A DNA stretch of 64,000 nt from Algoriphagus sp. AK58 (GTDB taxonomy: Bacteria; Bacteroidota; Bacteroidia; Cytophagales; Cyclobacteriaceae), in assembly GCF_014324365.1 (NCBI RefSeq), contig NZ_QEIG01000008.1, forward strand, positions 744,001-808,000, read 5' to 3'. Below are positions 34,051 to 43,093 of this stretch, in pieces (the stretch's first letter is position 1; each line of letters starts with the position of its first letter). Below the pieces are notes generated by a model, which saw only the letters and a list, made by a program, of their open reading frames with translations, did not search any database and was not told the origin of the DNA. The position numbers and the translations under genes are program-made.

Positions 34051-35459
34051 CAGGCTGGCTGATCTTCTTCTTCACGCTATTCCTGGCTTCGTTGGCCTAT
34101 GCTTCATACAGATCTTACAGCAAAAACCGAAGCTCAGATGATTTTATGCTCGCTGGATCCAACATCGGGGCGATTTTAGGTTTTCTCACCTTTTCGGCAG
34201 CATTGTTTAGTGCATTTACCTTCATGGGCATGCCGGATTTCTTCCGTGTTCACGGAGTAGGCGCCTGGATTTTTCTGGGCCTATCCGATGCCTTAATGGT
34301 ATTCTTTCTGCTATGGTTTGGATATAAGCTTCGCAAAAGAGCCGCGGAAGTAGGATACAAAGGGGTTGCAGGATTTGTCCAAAAATGCTTTCAAAACAAG
34401 TGGGCTGGCTACCTGCTGTTTGTCAGTTCTTTCCTGTTTTTGATTCCTTATGTAGCGATTCAGATCCGTGGGATTTCGATTTTCTTGGATGCCGCTTTTC
34501 CTGATTTGATTCCAGGCTGGGGATGGTCTTCTTTATTGGTTGTTTTAATGCTGGTATACTCCGAAATAGGCGGACTTAAGGCAATCATGTACAGTGACGC
34601 CATCCAAGGATTGATCATGCTGGTAGTGATTTGGATTATTGGCTACACCTGTCTTCAAATGGCCGGTGGCTTGGAAGCTGGAATTGCGAAAGTGACGGAG
34701 TCCAATGCAGGTCTACTCAGTTTGCCGGGCCCAAAAGGATTGTTCAGCAGCCCTTTTCTGATCGCGTCAGCAATTGCGATTGTGATGATTCCGGTCTCTC
34801 AGCCTCAATTTACCACGCGACTGGTGGTGATGAAAGACCTCAAGTCAGTGCATAAAATGGCCTATGCAGTGGGCTTTTTTGCCATTTTGGTTATCCTTCC
34901 AACCGCATTTATCGGATTGTATGGTGCTGTAAAATATCCCGAGAGCTCGACCGCTGAGTTTCTTTCAGCCGCCTTGCTCTTTGATCAGGCAAGCCCGGTT
35001 GCTGCACTTGCTGTAGTCGGTCTTTTTGCGGCATGTCTCTCTACCACTAATGCTCAAATCTTTGCCTTGGGCACAGAATTGAGATCATTGCTGACAGGTT
35101 CGGACAAAAAGGTTATGCGTATTACTCAGGTTGCCATCTTTGTTTTTTCCATCATCGTATTGGTGTTTTCCACTTACATGAGCGATGAATTGGTGCTTTT
35201 GGCAAGGGTAAGTTTTGCGGGCACTTCCATGATTGCTCCGGTGGTTTTGGGAGCGGTAATGTTTAAGCATCCTCCCAAGTCGCTCCTTTTTCTATCAGCA
35301 TTTGCGCTCATTTATTTTGTGCTTTCCCTAGCCGAATTGGTGCCAGCCGGATTTGCGGGATTGCCCACAGATGCGGCTATGTACCTGATCTTGATTCCTG
35401 CCACTGCGATTCTTATGCTTATTCATCATTTCAGTTCAAAATCTTCCCATGAAGCTTGA
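34047..35459 (+). CDS. Sodium:solute symporter (SSF family)
   Basis: 470 residues from ATG 34047, with about 12-13 transmembrane segments. SSF motifs include the N-terminal DDFMLAGSNIGAILGFLTFSAALFSA, GGLKAIMYSDAIQGLIM and LFAACLSTTNAQIFALGTEL. SSF proteins import sugars, sialic acids, proline, pantothenate or organic acids with Na+. Here it is coupled to a small membrane protein upstream and a GH88-like hydrolase downstream (11-bp overlap), so the substrate is probably a small glycoside, sugar or sugar acid (inference). Confidence 0.9.
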   Translation: MTGWLIFFFTLFLASLAYASYRSYSKNRSSDDFMLAGSNIGAILGFLTFSAALFSAFTFMGMPDFFRVHGVGAWIFLGLSDALMVFFLLWFGYKLRKRAAEVGYKGVAGFVQKCFQNKWAGYLLFVSSFLFLIPYVAIQIRGISIFLDAAFPDLIPGWGWSSLLVVLMLVYSEIGGLKAIMYSDAIQGLIMLVVIWIIGYTCLQMAGGLEAGIAKVTESNAGLLSLPGPKGLFSSPFLIASAIAIVMIPVSQPQFTTRLVVMKDLKSVHKMAYAVGFFAILVILPTAFIGLYGAVKYPESSTAEFLSAALLFDQASPVAALAVVGLFAACLSTTNAQIFALGTELRSLLTGSDKKVMRITQVAIFVFSIIVLVFSTYMSDELVLLARVSFAGTSMIAPVVLGAVMFKHPPKSLLFLSAFALIYFVLSLAELVPAGFAGLPTDAAMYLILIPATAILMLIHHFSSKSSHEA

Positions 35460-36828
35460 TTTCAATAGTTCTTTAGAAAAAGTAAGCCAACAACTCCCCC
35501 GATTCTGGGAGCTTTCGGGTCAAAAAATCCGATCCATCGAATCCACTTTTGATACGGGCAAAGGGGCTCCTGTCTTTACCGAAAAAGGAACCTATGTCAC
35601 CCGAGGCTGGACTGAATGGACACAGGGTTTTCAGTTTGGATCAGCGATTCTGCAATTTGACGCGACGGGTGAGGCAGATTTTTTGGAAATAGGGAGGAAA
35701 AATACGGTAGCCAAAATGGCCCCTCACCTGACTCACATCGGGGTACATGATCATGGATTTAACAATGTCAGTACGTATGGTAATCTTCTTCGCTTGATCT
35801 TGGAAGGGAAAATCGAGGGTTCTGACTGGGAGAAAGAATTTTATACCCTCGCGCTCAAAGTAACCGGAGCCGTGCAGGCTACCCGCTGGACCACAATTCC
35901 AAGTGGAGGATTTATTTATTCCTTCAATGGACCGCATTCCTTGTTTGTGGATACGATCCGCAGCTGTCGGGCATTAGTCGTTTCGCATCAGCTGGGCCAT
36001 GTACTTCAGGCAGAAAATGACAAACGAATTTCACTCATTCAGCGTGCTGTTCAGCATTTGTTGAGTACGGTTCGCTATTCCATTTTCTATGGAAAGGGCC
36101 GCGACAGCTACGACATTTCTGGTCGAACTGCTCACGAAATTATTTTCAACACCAATGACGGCAATTACCGCTGTCCCAATTCCCAACAAGGCTATACCGG
36201 CTTCAGTACTTGGACGAGGGGCTTGGCATGGGCTATCTGTGGTTTGGGAGAGACTTTGGAGATTTTGGATCAGATCAAAGAGTCGGATTATTCCGATGTC
36301 ATTTCCAAAAAAGATCTGATCGCCGAGCTTTCCCAGGCTGCCATCGCAACATCTGAGTTCTACTTGGCTAATACTCCTGTCGATGGCATTCCCTATTGGG
36401 ATACCGGAGCGCCAAATCTTCACCGATTGGGGGACTACCTCAATCGACCTGCTGATCCATTCAATGAGTTCGAACCCGTGGACAGTTCTGCGGCCTGCAT
36501 CGCAGCACAAGGATTGATCCGCATCGGCAACTGGCTAAAAGCTTCTGACCCTGAGCGTGCCAAAACCTATCAGCAAGCAGGGATTCAACTGGCCAGTGTT
36601 CTCTTTTCCGAACCTTATCTTTCCACTCAAGCATCTCATCAGGGTTTGATTTTGCATTCGATCTACCATCAGCCGAACGGCTGGGATTATGTCCCTGAAA
36701 AGGGCAAAGTGGCCCATGGCGAGTCCAGTATGTGGGGCGATTACCATGCCCGGGAATTAGCATTGCTCCTTCAGCGAATGGCTAATAAGGAACCTTATTA
36801 CACTTACTTAAACTGCGTGCCGGCATGA
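35449..36828 (+). CDS. GH88-like hydrolase (unsaturated glucuronyl hydrolase family), cytoplasmic
   Basis: 459 residues, no signal peptide. (alpha/alpha)6-barrel with conserved blocks GIHDHG-like [28 protein letters not shown] and the C-terminal IPYWDTGAP...[28 protein letters not shown], which resemble GH88. GH88 enzymes hydrate the 4,5-double bond of unsaturated uronyl residues, a step in polysaccharide-lyase pathways. The sequence is longer than typical (about 370) and I cannot confirm the catalytic Asp by structure, so a related activity is possible. Overlaps the symporter by 11 bp and the OYE gene by 4 bp. Confidence 0.75.
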   Translation: MKLDFNSSLEKVSQQLPRFWELSGQKIRSIESTFDTGKGAPVFTEKGTYVTRGWTEWTQGFQFGSAILQFDATGEADFLEIGRKNTVAKMAPHLTHIGVHDHGFNNVSTYGNLLRLILEGKIEGSDWEKEFYTLALKVTGAVQATRWTTIPSGGFIYSFNGPHSLFVDTIRSCRALVVSHQLGHVLQAENDKRISLIQRAVQHLLSTVRYSIFYGKGRDSYDISGRTAHEIIFNTNDGNYRCPNSQQGYTGFSTWTRGLAWAICGLGETLEILDQIKESDYSDVISKKDLIAELSQAAIATSEFYLANTPVDGIPYWDTGAPNLHRLGDYLNRPADPFNEFEPVDSSAACIAAQGLIRIGNWLKASDPERAKTYQQAGIQLASVLFSEPYLSTQASHQGLILHSIYHQPNGWDYVPEKGKVAHGESSMWGDYHARELALLLQRMANKEPYYTYLNCVPA

Positions 36829-38267
36829 GCGGAAAGTACAAACCTCAATATCCTCGAGTGGCGCAGTTGAAAACGGCTGAGCAGTTTGGGCAGTATCTGG
36901 AAAAAGAAGGAATTCAGCTGGGTTTTGACTCAGAATTGATCTCGGGGAAAAGTTCTCCTTTCGGAAAAGCACATGCCCTAAGGTCTGGTAGAACCATCGG
37001 AAATGCGATGTGCATTCTGCCGATGGAAGGTTGGGATGGCACGGAAGACGGTAGACCAACCGATCTGACCAAAAGGCGCTGGAAAAACTTTGCCCTCAGT
37101 GGTGCCAAGCTCCTCTGGGGCTGTGAAGCGGTGGCAGTCCGACACGAAGGACGCGCCAATCCCAATCAGCTCTTGCTCAATGAAGATACGTTCTCCGAGT
37201 TTGTAGAATTGTTTGACTTGGTTCAAACTACCCATCAGGAGCATTTTGGAGATACCTCAGACTTGGTAGTCGGACTTCAGCTTACCCATTCGGGGCGCTT
37301 TTGCAAACCGAATGACAAAAAGCACATGGAGCCGAGGATCCTGTATCCTCATCCGGTTTTAAATAAAAAGTTTGGACTGTCGGAAGATTATCCGCTCATG
37401 ACCGATGAGGAGATCGATTCGATTATAGCGGATTACATCAAGGCTGCGGTGTTGGCACAAAAGGCCGGATTTCATTTTGTAGATATCAAGCATTGCCATG
37501 GCTACTTGGGACATGAGTTTCTCAGTGCCTATGATCGGGAAGGGAAATACGGAGGAAGCTTTGAGAACCGTACCCAATTTTTGCGGGACATCGTCAGTGG
37601 GATTCGAACGGCTGCTCCTAGTCTAGAAATTGGGGTTCGGCTGAGCATTTTTGACTGGGTTCCTTTCCAAAAAGGCCCGGAAGAAAAGGGAGTTCCGGCT
37701 ATGGAAAGCCCTTATCGCTACGCTTTTGGGGGGTCGGAAAGCGGCATTGGAGAGGATTTTGAGGAATCTTCGGCTTTCTTGAACGTCTTACAGGAACTGG
37801 ATATCGAGCTCCTTTGTACTACAGCTGGTAGTCCGTATTACAATCCCCATATTCAGCGCCCTGCTTTGTTTCCACCATCGGATGGCTACCTTCCACCCGA
37901 AGATCCCCTCCATGGCGTTGCCCGTCAGATCGCAGCTACGGCTCAGTTGAAAAAAGCTTTCCCGGAATTTTACGTAGTAGGTTCGGCGTATTCCTATTTG
38001 CAGGAATGGCTACCGAATGTTGGTCAAGAAGTATTGAAAACAGGAAAAGCCGATTCTATTGGTTTTGGCCGGATGGTCTTGAGCTATCCGGATATGCCTG
38101 CGGACATCCTTTCGGGTCAGGGTCTCAAGCGAGGCAAAATCTGCCGAACTTTCTCCGACTGCACTACTGCGCCGAGAAACGGCATGATTTCAGGCTGTTT
38201 TCCTTTGGATCCTTTTTACAAATCCATGCCCGAGTACGACCAACTTAAATCTCTGAAAGGCGAATGA
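36825..38267 (+). CDS. Old-yellow-enzyme-family NADH:flavin oxidoreductase
   Basis: 480 residues, longer than usual OYE (about 360-380). FMN barrel signatures: LQLTHSGRF, then [19 protein letters not shown] and [12 protein letters not shown]. Near the C-terminus the segment [20 protein letters not shown] holds three cysteines spaced C-x5-C-x11-C, like a reduced version of the [4Fe-4S] site of dienoyl-CoA-reductase-type OYEs, but without an added FAD domain. It could reduce enones or alpha,beta-unsaturated carbonyls. ATGA overlaps at both ends couple it to the GH88-like gene and the SDR. Confidence 0.85.
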   Translation: MSGKYKPQYPRVAQLKTAEQFGQYLEKEGIQLGFDSELISGKSSPFGKAHALRSGRTIGNAMCILPMEGWDGTEDGRPTDLTKRRWKNFALSGAKLLWGCEAVAVRHEGRANPNQLLLNEDTFSEFVELFDLVQTTHQEHFGDTSDLVVGLQLTHSGRFCKPNDKKHMEPRILYPHPVLNKKFGLSEDYPLMTDEEIDSIIADYIKAAVLAQKAGFHFVDIKHCHGYLGHEFLSAYDREGKYGGSFENRTQFLRDIVSGIRTAAPSLEIGVRLSIFDWVPFQKGPEEKGVPAMESPYRYAFGGSESGIGEDFEESSAFLNVLQELDIELLCTTAGSPYYNPHIQRPALFPPSDGYLPPEDPLHGVARQIAATAQLKKAFPEFYVVGSAYSYLQEWLPNVGQEVLKTGKADSIGFGRMVLSYPDMPADILSGQGLKRGKICRTFSDCTTAPRNGMISGCFPLDPFYKSMPEYDQLKSLKGE

Positions 38268-39034
38268 GAAAGATTGCATTGATCACCGGAGGCACGCGGG
38301 GAATTGGGCTTGGAATTGCCAAAAAGCTGGCCCAAGAAGGAATCGACTTGGCCTTGAATGGAGTCAGGCCTGAGTCTGACGTGGAGGATATCTTAGAAGA
38401 GCTTCGCAAAACTGGAGTTCGGGTGGAGTATTTTCCTGGGAACATTGGCGAAAAGGCTGATCGGGAAATGATTCTAACTGGGATAAAGGAAAAGTTTGGA
38501 TCCCTGAATTTCCTTGTCAACAATGCCGGAGTGGCTCCTCGTGTAAGGGCAGATGTACTCGAAGTAGCTGAAGAGGACTTTGACCACCTGATGGATATCA
38601 ATTTACGAGGGACTTTTTTCTTGACACAGGCTATTGCCAAGTGGATGGTGGAATTGAAAAAAGCAGGTGATTCCTCTGATTTCTCCATTGTCACCATCAC
38701 TTCCGTGTCTGCAAAGCTGGCTTCGACCAACCGTGCCGCTTATTGCATGGCCAAGTCTGGACTTTCGATGATGAGCCAGGTTTTTGCGGTGAGATTGGCA
38801 GAGTTCGGAATTCCGGTTTTTGAGATTCAGCCGGGAGTGATCGAGACAGACATGACCGAAAAGGTGAAGGAAATCTATCAGGAGCGAATTCAAAAAGGCT
38901 TGACGCTTGAGCCCAGATTGGGTAAACCCGAAGATATCGGTAGGATCGTGGCAGCGCTTCTCCGGGGAGATTTGAGTTATGCGACCGGACAAATCATTGC
39001 CGTGGACGGGGGAATGATGGTGGGGAGGCTTTGA
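38264..39034 (+). CDS. SDR-family oxidoreductase (FabG-like)
   Basis: 256 residues. TGGTRGIG at 8-15, NNAG, catalytic Ser/Tyr/Lys in [19 protein letters not shown], and the FabG-like C-terminal [11 protein letters not shown]. Probably a sugar or keto-acid dehydrogenase of the operon rather than the fatty-acid FabG, because it is the last of five coupled catabolic genes (ATGA overlap with the OYE gene). Related KduD-type SDRs act downstream of GH88 in uronate breakdown; this specific assignment is inference. Confidence 0.85.
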   Translation: MRKIALITGGTRGIGLGIAKKLAQEGIDLALNGVRPESDVEDILEELRKTGVRVEYFPGNIGEKADREMILTGIKEKFGSLNFLVNNAGVAPRVRADVLEVAEEDFDHLMDINLRGTFFLTQAIAKWMVELKKAGDSSDFSIVTITSVSAKLASTNRAAYCMAKSGLSMMSQVFAVRLAEFGIPVFEIQPGVIETDMTEKVKEIYQERIQKGLTLEPRLGKPEDIGRIVAALLRGDLSYATGQIIAVDGGMMVGRL

Positions 39035-39087
39035 GGAACTTTATTTGGGCTGAGCCGATTAAATCAATATTCTTCCTAAATTGGGTT

Positions 39088-39291
39088 ATGCAAATCGAAC
39101 GTACTGAAAAAGAAATCATTATCAGGGTTTCCTCAAAAACTGATCTCAGCGGATTGCAACGGATTCTAGATTTTATCCGAGTGAAAGAAATGGGCTCAGA
39201 AAATATGGTTTCTGACGTAGAAATTGAAGAATTGGCAAGAGAATCCAAATCGACTTGGTGGAAGGAAAATAAATCCAGATTCATGAAGTGA
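39088..39291 (+). CDS. Putative antitoxin of a PIN-type module
   Basis: 67 residues from ATG 39088. MQIERTEKEIIIRVSSKTDLSGLQRILDFIRVKEM and a helical, charged C-terminus (ELARESKSTWWKENKSRF) fit small antitoxins that precede PIN toxins. Its stop overlaps the toxin GTG start (GTGA, 39288-39291), the classic toxin-antitoxin coupling. No DNA-binding fold is obvious. The toxin downstream is interrupted by a stop codon. Confidence 0.7.
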   Translation: MQIERTEKEIIIRVSSKTDLSGLQRILDFIRVKEMGSENMVSDVEIEELARESKSTWWKENKSRFMK

Positions 39292-39731
39292 ATATTCTCG
39301 TAGATACGAATATCATTTTTAGCGCAATACTTAATCCCAATGGGAAAATCGGAGATTTACTTCTCGATCCTCTTGACCGATTTGCTTTTTTTGCTCCAGA
39401 TTTTTTGACCACGGAATTAGACCGACATCACAAAAAACAGATTTCTCTATCCAAGCTTTCCGAAAGCGATATTTTGTTTTTGAAGAAGCTGGTTTTGTCT
39501 AAAGTGAATTAGGTTGATTTGGATACCATCAGTGAAAAATCATGGATGAAGGCGTTCCAACTAGTCAAACAAATCGATGAATTTGATGCTCCTTTTGTTG
39601 CTTTGAGCTTAAACTTGAATACCTATCTCTGGTCGGGCGACAAAAGATTGAAGAACGGGCTAAAGGATTTGGGTTATGACAAAGTCATTGAGACGGATTC
39701 TCTTTTGGAAATCAGAAATGCTTTAGATTAG
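39288..39731 (+). pseudogene. PIN-domain toxin gene interrupted by an in-frame TAG
   Basis: Starts with GTG overlapping the antitoxin stop. The first 74 codons carry ILVDTNIIFSAI and TELDRHHKKQISL, typical of a PIN domain of the COG2405-like type; codon 75 (39510-39512) is TAG; the same frame then continues for 72 codons with DEFDAPFVALSL and WSGDKRLKNGL, the missing acidic residues of the fold. Without the single stop the product would be about 147 residues. Either a disabled toxin, an amber read through, or a base error. Confidence 0.75.
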
Positions 39732-39751
39732 TGTTCATCCTTAATTTACTG

Positions 39752-41056
39752 ATGCATCCGAAATCCCACCATCTCAAAACCGAAATCCTTGCAGGAATCT
39801 CCACTTTTCTAGCCTGCTTTTACATCATCATCGTCAATCCGGCAATTTTGGCTGAGGCGGGAATGCCGTTCTCAGCAGTGCTTACTGCTACCGTTTTGGT
39901 GTCTGCGTTTGGCAGTTTGATGATGGGATTATATGCCAAAAATCCGATTGTCGTGGCGCCTGGCATGGGAATCAATGCTTTTTTTACCTACACTGCTGTA
40001 AAAGGCTTCGGATTGAGTTTCGAAGAGGCCTTGGGAACCGTGTTTTGGTCTGGAGTGATCTTTTTGCTGCTTTCAGTTTTCAAGACCCGTGAAAAAATCA
40101 TTCAGGCAATTCCTTCCGCTATCCGACACGCAGTTTCGGCAGGGATCGGATTGTTCATTTGCTTTATCGGTTTCCAAAATGCCCACTTCATCGTAGACAA
40201 TCCTGCTACCTTGGTCGGGATGGCGATGTTCAAAGATCCGATTACCCTGACTTTTTTGGCTGGACTGCTGATTACAGGAGCATTAATCATCAGAAAGGTT
40301 TCAGGAGCGATCATTTTTGGAATTCTGATCACCACAGCTTTGGCCTGGCCGATCGGACGCTGGTGGGGAGATGCGTCAGCGGTCAATTTCGGGGTTTCCA
40401 CCTTGGTCAATTTCACCGGATTCTTTGCTTGGCCTGACTTCAGTTTGGTGGGCAAAGCCGACATTCTGGGTTCGCTCAAGTACAGCTACATCCCCGTGAT
40501 CTTTGTATTCACTTTCACCATTCTTTTTGACGGGATCAGCACCTTTGTTGGGCTGGCAGAAGCTTCAGGACTAAAAGATCCTGATGGCAATCCCCAAAAC
40601 ATGCGCAAATCGCTGTTGACTGATTCCTTTGCCACCTTGTTTGCAGGATTGGTGGGGAGCAGTTCGGGGACGGCTTACATTGAATCGGCAGTAGGAATCG
40701 AGGAAGGCGGACGAACTGGGGCAACTGCGGTGACAGCTGGCCTGCTGTTTCTGCCCTTTATGTTTTTTTCTCCGCTGCTGTCTATTATTCCATCGATCGC
40801 GAGCTCGATTGCTTTGGTCCTGGTCGGTTCATTTATGGTCATTCCCTTGACCAAGATCAACTGGAAAAATCCGGAGGAAGCCTTGCCTTCTTTTCTGACG
40901 ATCGTTTTGATTCCCTTTACTTACAGTTTATCCATTGGAATTTCTTTTGGATTTATTTCCTGGACCGTGTTGAAGTTGGCTACGGGAAAAATAGCTGAAG
41001 TCAACCCTATTTTAGCCCTGATCAGCGTACTTTCGCTTTTCTTTTTGTGGCTATGA
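39752..41056 (+). CDS. NCS2-family purine permease (AzgA-like)
   Basis: 434 residues from ATG 39752 (a GTG extension to 39731 is less likely). About 12-13 hydrophobic segments; motifs ILAGISTFLACFYIIIVNPAIL, NPIVVAPGMGINAFFTYT and GSSSGTAYIESAVGIEEGGRTG match AzgA-type adenine/guanine/hypoxanthine permeases. H+ symport of purine bases across the inner membrane. Its stop overlaps the start of the nucleosidase gene (ATGA), linking uptake to a purine-releasing enzyme. Confidence 0.9.
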   Translation: MHPKSHHLKTEILAGISTFLACFYIIIVNPAILAEAGMPFSAVLTATVLVSAFGSLMMGLYAKNPIVVAPGMGINAFFTYTAVKGFGLSFEEALGTVFWSGVIFLLLSVFKTREKIIQAIPSAIRHAVSAGIGLFICFIGFQNAHFIVDNPATLVGMAMFKDPITLTFLAGLLITGALIIRKVSGAIIFGILITTALAWPIGRWWGDASAVNFGVSTLVNFTGFFAWPDFSLVGKADILGSLKYSYIPVIFVFTFTILFDGISTFVGLAEASGLKDPDGNPQNMRKSLLTDSFATLFAGLVGSSSGTAYIESAVGIEEGGRTGATAVTAGLLFLPFMFFSPLLSIIPSIASSIALVLVGSFMVIPLTKINWKNPEEALPSFLTIVLIPFTYSLSIGISFGFISWTVLKLATGKIAEVNPILALISVLSLFFLWL

Positions 41057-41844
41057 TCAAAAAACTTCTGCTCGCCTACTTTCTGGTTTGTTCGTTTTCA
41101 GCAAATGCACAACGCATTGCCATCATGGGAGCCTTAGATCAGGAAATCGCCATTTTGCTCGACTCCATGAAGGGGAAAAAAGAGGTGGAAAGATCCGGTC
41201 TGATTTTTTACAAGGGAAAGCTGAAAGGCCAAAAAGTTGTCGTGATGAAATCGGGAGTGGGAAAAGTCAATGCCTCTTACAGCACGGCAATCTTATTGGA
41301 TCGATTTCAACCCTCCCAACTGATTTTTACCGGGGTTGCAGGAGGATTACATCCAGAGACTCTACCTGGAGATATGGTTATCGGGACCGAACTGATACAG
41401 TTTGATTTTGGACAGATTGATTCGACTGGATTCCAAGTTTCTCCATTCAGAAAACTGGCGGGCGGACATCATGATGAGCTCCATATTGCAGCGGACCCCG
41501 GTTTGATATTCAAAGCGAAAAAAGCATCTGAAGAGGTTGAATTTTTACCGATCTCGGGCAGACAGCCCAAAGTCTTTTCTGGGGTAATCGTAACTGGAGA
41601 CGTATTTGTAAGTCATCAGGAAACAGCCGAAAGCCTCTATCAAAATCATCAGGCGTTAGCCACCGAAATGGAAGGTGCGGCGGTAGCTCACATTTGCCGT
41701 TCATTGGGAGTTCCGTTTATAGTCATCCGTAGCCTAAGCGACAATGCCAACCAAAATGCCCGAGTGAATTTCAATCAGTTTGTGGGGCCTGCCTCCATTA
41801 ATTCAGCAGGATTGGTGCTAAAACTTCTCGAAGATCTGAGGTGA
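41053..41844 (+). CDS. MTA/SAH nucleosidase with predicted signal peptide
   Basis: 263 residues. A hydrophobic N-terminus (MIKKLLLAYFLVCSFSANAQ) reads as a signal peptide with cleavage after AQ at residue 20; the normal MTAN start follows as RIAIMGALDQEI. Catalytic residues corresponding to E. coli MTAN: Glu31 (E12), Glu207 in TEMEGAA (E174) and Asp230 in RSLSDNAN (D197). It cleaves methylthioadenosine, S-adenosylhomocysteine or 5'-deoxyadenosine to adenine plus a ribose derivative. Envelope location is unusual and explained by coupling to a purine permease (ATGA). The first ATG at 41053 is preferred over an in-frame GTG at 41047. Confidence 0.85.
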   Translation: MIKKLLLAYFLVCSFSANAQRIAIMGALDQEIAILLDSMKGKKEVERSGLIFYKGKLKGQKVVVMKSGVGKVNASYSTAILLDRFQPSQLIFTGVAGGLHPETLPGDMVIGTELIQFDFGQIDSTGFQVSPFRKLAGGHHDELHIAADPGLIFKAKKASEEVEFLPISGRQPKVFSGVIVTGDVFVSHQETAESLYQNHQALATEMEGAAVAHICRSLGVPFIVIRSLSDNANQNARVNFNQFVGPASINSAGLVLKLLEDLR

Positions 41845-41888
41845 AATTCCAAAGAATTAATCCTAGTTTTGAAGAATTTATCAATTGG

Positions 41889-41896
41889 TAAATTTC
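41889..41896 (+). promoter_or_regulatory. -7-like TAAATTTC with a -33 TTG before the antiporter gene
   Basis: TAAATTTC is one base from TAnnTTTG, with TTG at 41869-41871, a 17-base gap; start codon 36 bases downstream. Confidence 0.4.
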
Positions 41897-41931
41897 TCAA
41901 AACTTAAGAAACTCACTTCTCAAAACAACCT

Positions 41932-42888
41932 ATGGTACTCCAACTCATTCTTCTCGCGATCGGTCTTGTTTTGTTGGTCAAAGGAGCCGATTGGCTAGTG
42001 GACGGTGCTTCTGTGCTTGCCAAGAAAAATAACGTGTCCGATTTGGCTATTGGGCTTACCATTGTGGCCTTCGGAACCTCTGCTCCTGAACTGGTGGTGA
42101 ATGTGGTAGCCGCCTCAGGAAATTATCCTGATATCGTTTTTGGCAATGTAATCGGGTCCAATAATTTCAACCTGTTTGTGATTCTCGGAATTGCGGGTTT
42201 GATCGTGCCTCTTTCTGTGCAATCCAGCACCGTTTGGAAAGAAATTCCATTTTCCCTCCTGGCAGCCATTATTCTTTTCTTCTTAGCCAACAATTATTTC
42301 CTCACCCAATCAGAGGAACTCTCCCGATATGATGCAATCATCCTTTTGGTTTTGTTCTGTGCCTTTTTGTATTATGTGGCAACCCAACTGAAAAGCGATC
42401 CCGAAGCAGAAGTCGTCGCCGCCAAAGATTATTCTACCATGAAAATCTGGGGCTTGATCATCATAGGATTGGCAGGTTTGGTAGGAGGTGGAAAACTGGT
42501 CGTGGACAACGCCGTAGCGATGGCACAATCACTGGGTGTCAGTGAAAAAATCATTGGGCTCACCATCGTGGCAGCGGGAACTTCCCTCCCTGAATTGGCT
42601 ACTTCCGTGGTAGCGGCCATGAAAAGAAATGCAGATATCGCAATTGGAAACATTGTCGGCTCCAATATATTCAACATCCTGCTTATCCTCGGGGCAAGTG
42701 GATTAATCAGACCACTGGCCTACACCACTTCCTTCAATACGGATATTTACATTCTTTGTGTGGGCACCATTTTCTTGTTTATGGCCATGTTTATTGGCAA
42801 AAAACACAGACTCGACAGATGGCAAGCCTTTGCCTTATTGAGTTCTTATCTCTTGTATACAGGGTATTTGGTGGGCTTGGAAATGTGA
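41932..42888 (+). CDS. Calcium/sodium antiporter of the CaCA family (YrbG-like)
   Basis: 318 residues, two inverted halves each with a GTS[AL]PE motif (FGTSAPELVVN and AGTSLPELATS) and GNVIGSN/GNIVGSN repeats, the alpha-repeats of CaCA exchangers. Inner-membrane exchange of cytosolic Ca2+ for Na+ or K+. Ten to eleven transmembrane segments. Monocistronic, followed by a terminator. Confidence 0.92.
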   Translation: MVLQLILLAIGLVLLVKGADWLVDGASVLAKKNNVSDLAIGLTIVAFGTSAPELVVNVVAASGNYPDIVFGNVIGSNNFNLFVILGIAGLIVPLSVQSSTVWKEIPFSLLAAIILFFLANNYFLTQSEELSRYDAIILLVLFCAFLYYVATQLKSDPEAEVVAAKDYSTMKIWGLIIIGLAGLVGGGKLVVDNAVAMAQSLGVSEKIIGLTIVAAGTSLPELATSVVAAMKRNADIAIGNIVGSNIFNILLILGASGLIRPLAYTTSFNTDIYILCVGTIFLFMAMFIGKKHRLDRWQAFALLSSYLLYTGYLVGLEM

Positions 42889-42958
42889 TTTTGACGAAAA
42901 AATCTGATTGTTCGGATCATTGAGAAGTTCTGAATAGCCAATAAAGAAAAAAACTAAA

Positions 42959-42995
42959 ACGGGGTTCTGACGATAAGTTAGAACCCTGTTTTTTT
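42959..42995 (+). terminator. Terminator after the CaCA antiporter
   Basis: ACGGGGTTCT/AGAACCCTGT stem with further pairs (GAC/GTT) around a small loop (42959-42989), followed by T7. Confidence 0.85.
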
Positions 42996-43093
42996 CCACT
43001 TGTAAAAATCAGTAGGGTAAAAAGTCATATTCATTCTAATTTACAGGAGTTTAATAAGGATTTATTCTGAATTAATCCTGCTCAGCCAAACCT

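Noticed and set aside
39505..39515. Selenocysteine or pyrrolysine at the TAG of the PIN gene
   Set aside because: TAG is not a selenocysteine codon, no pyrrolysine system is expected in this lineage, and the residue is not at an active-site position.
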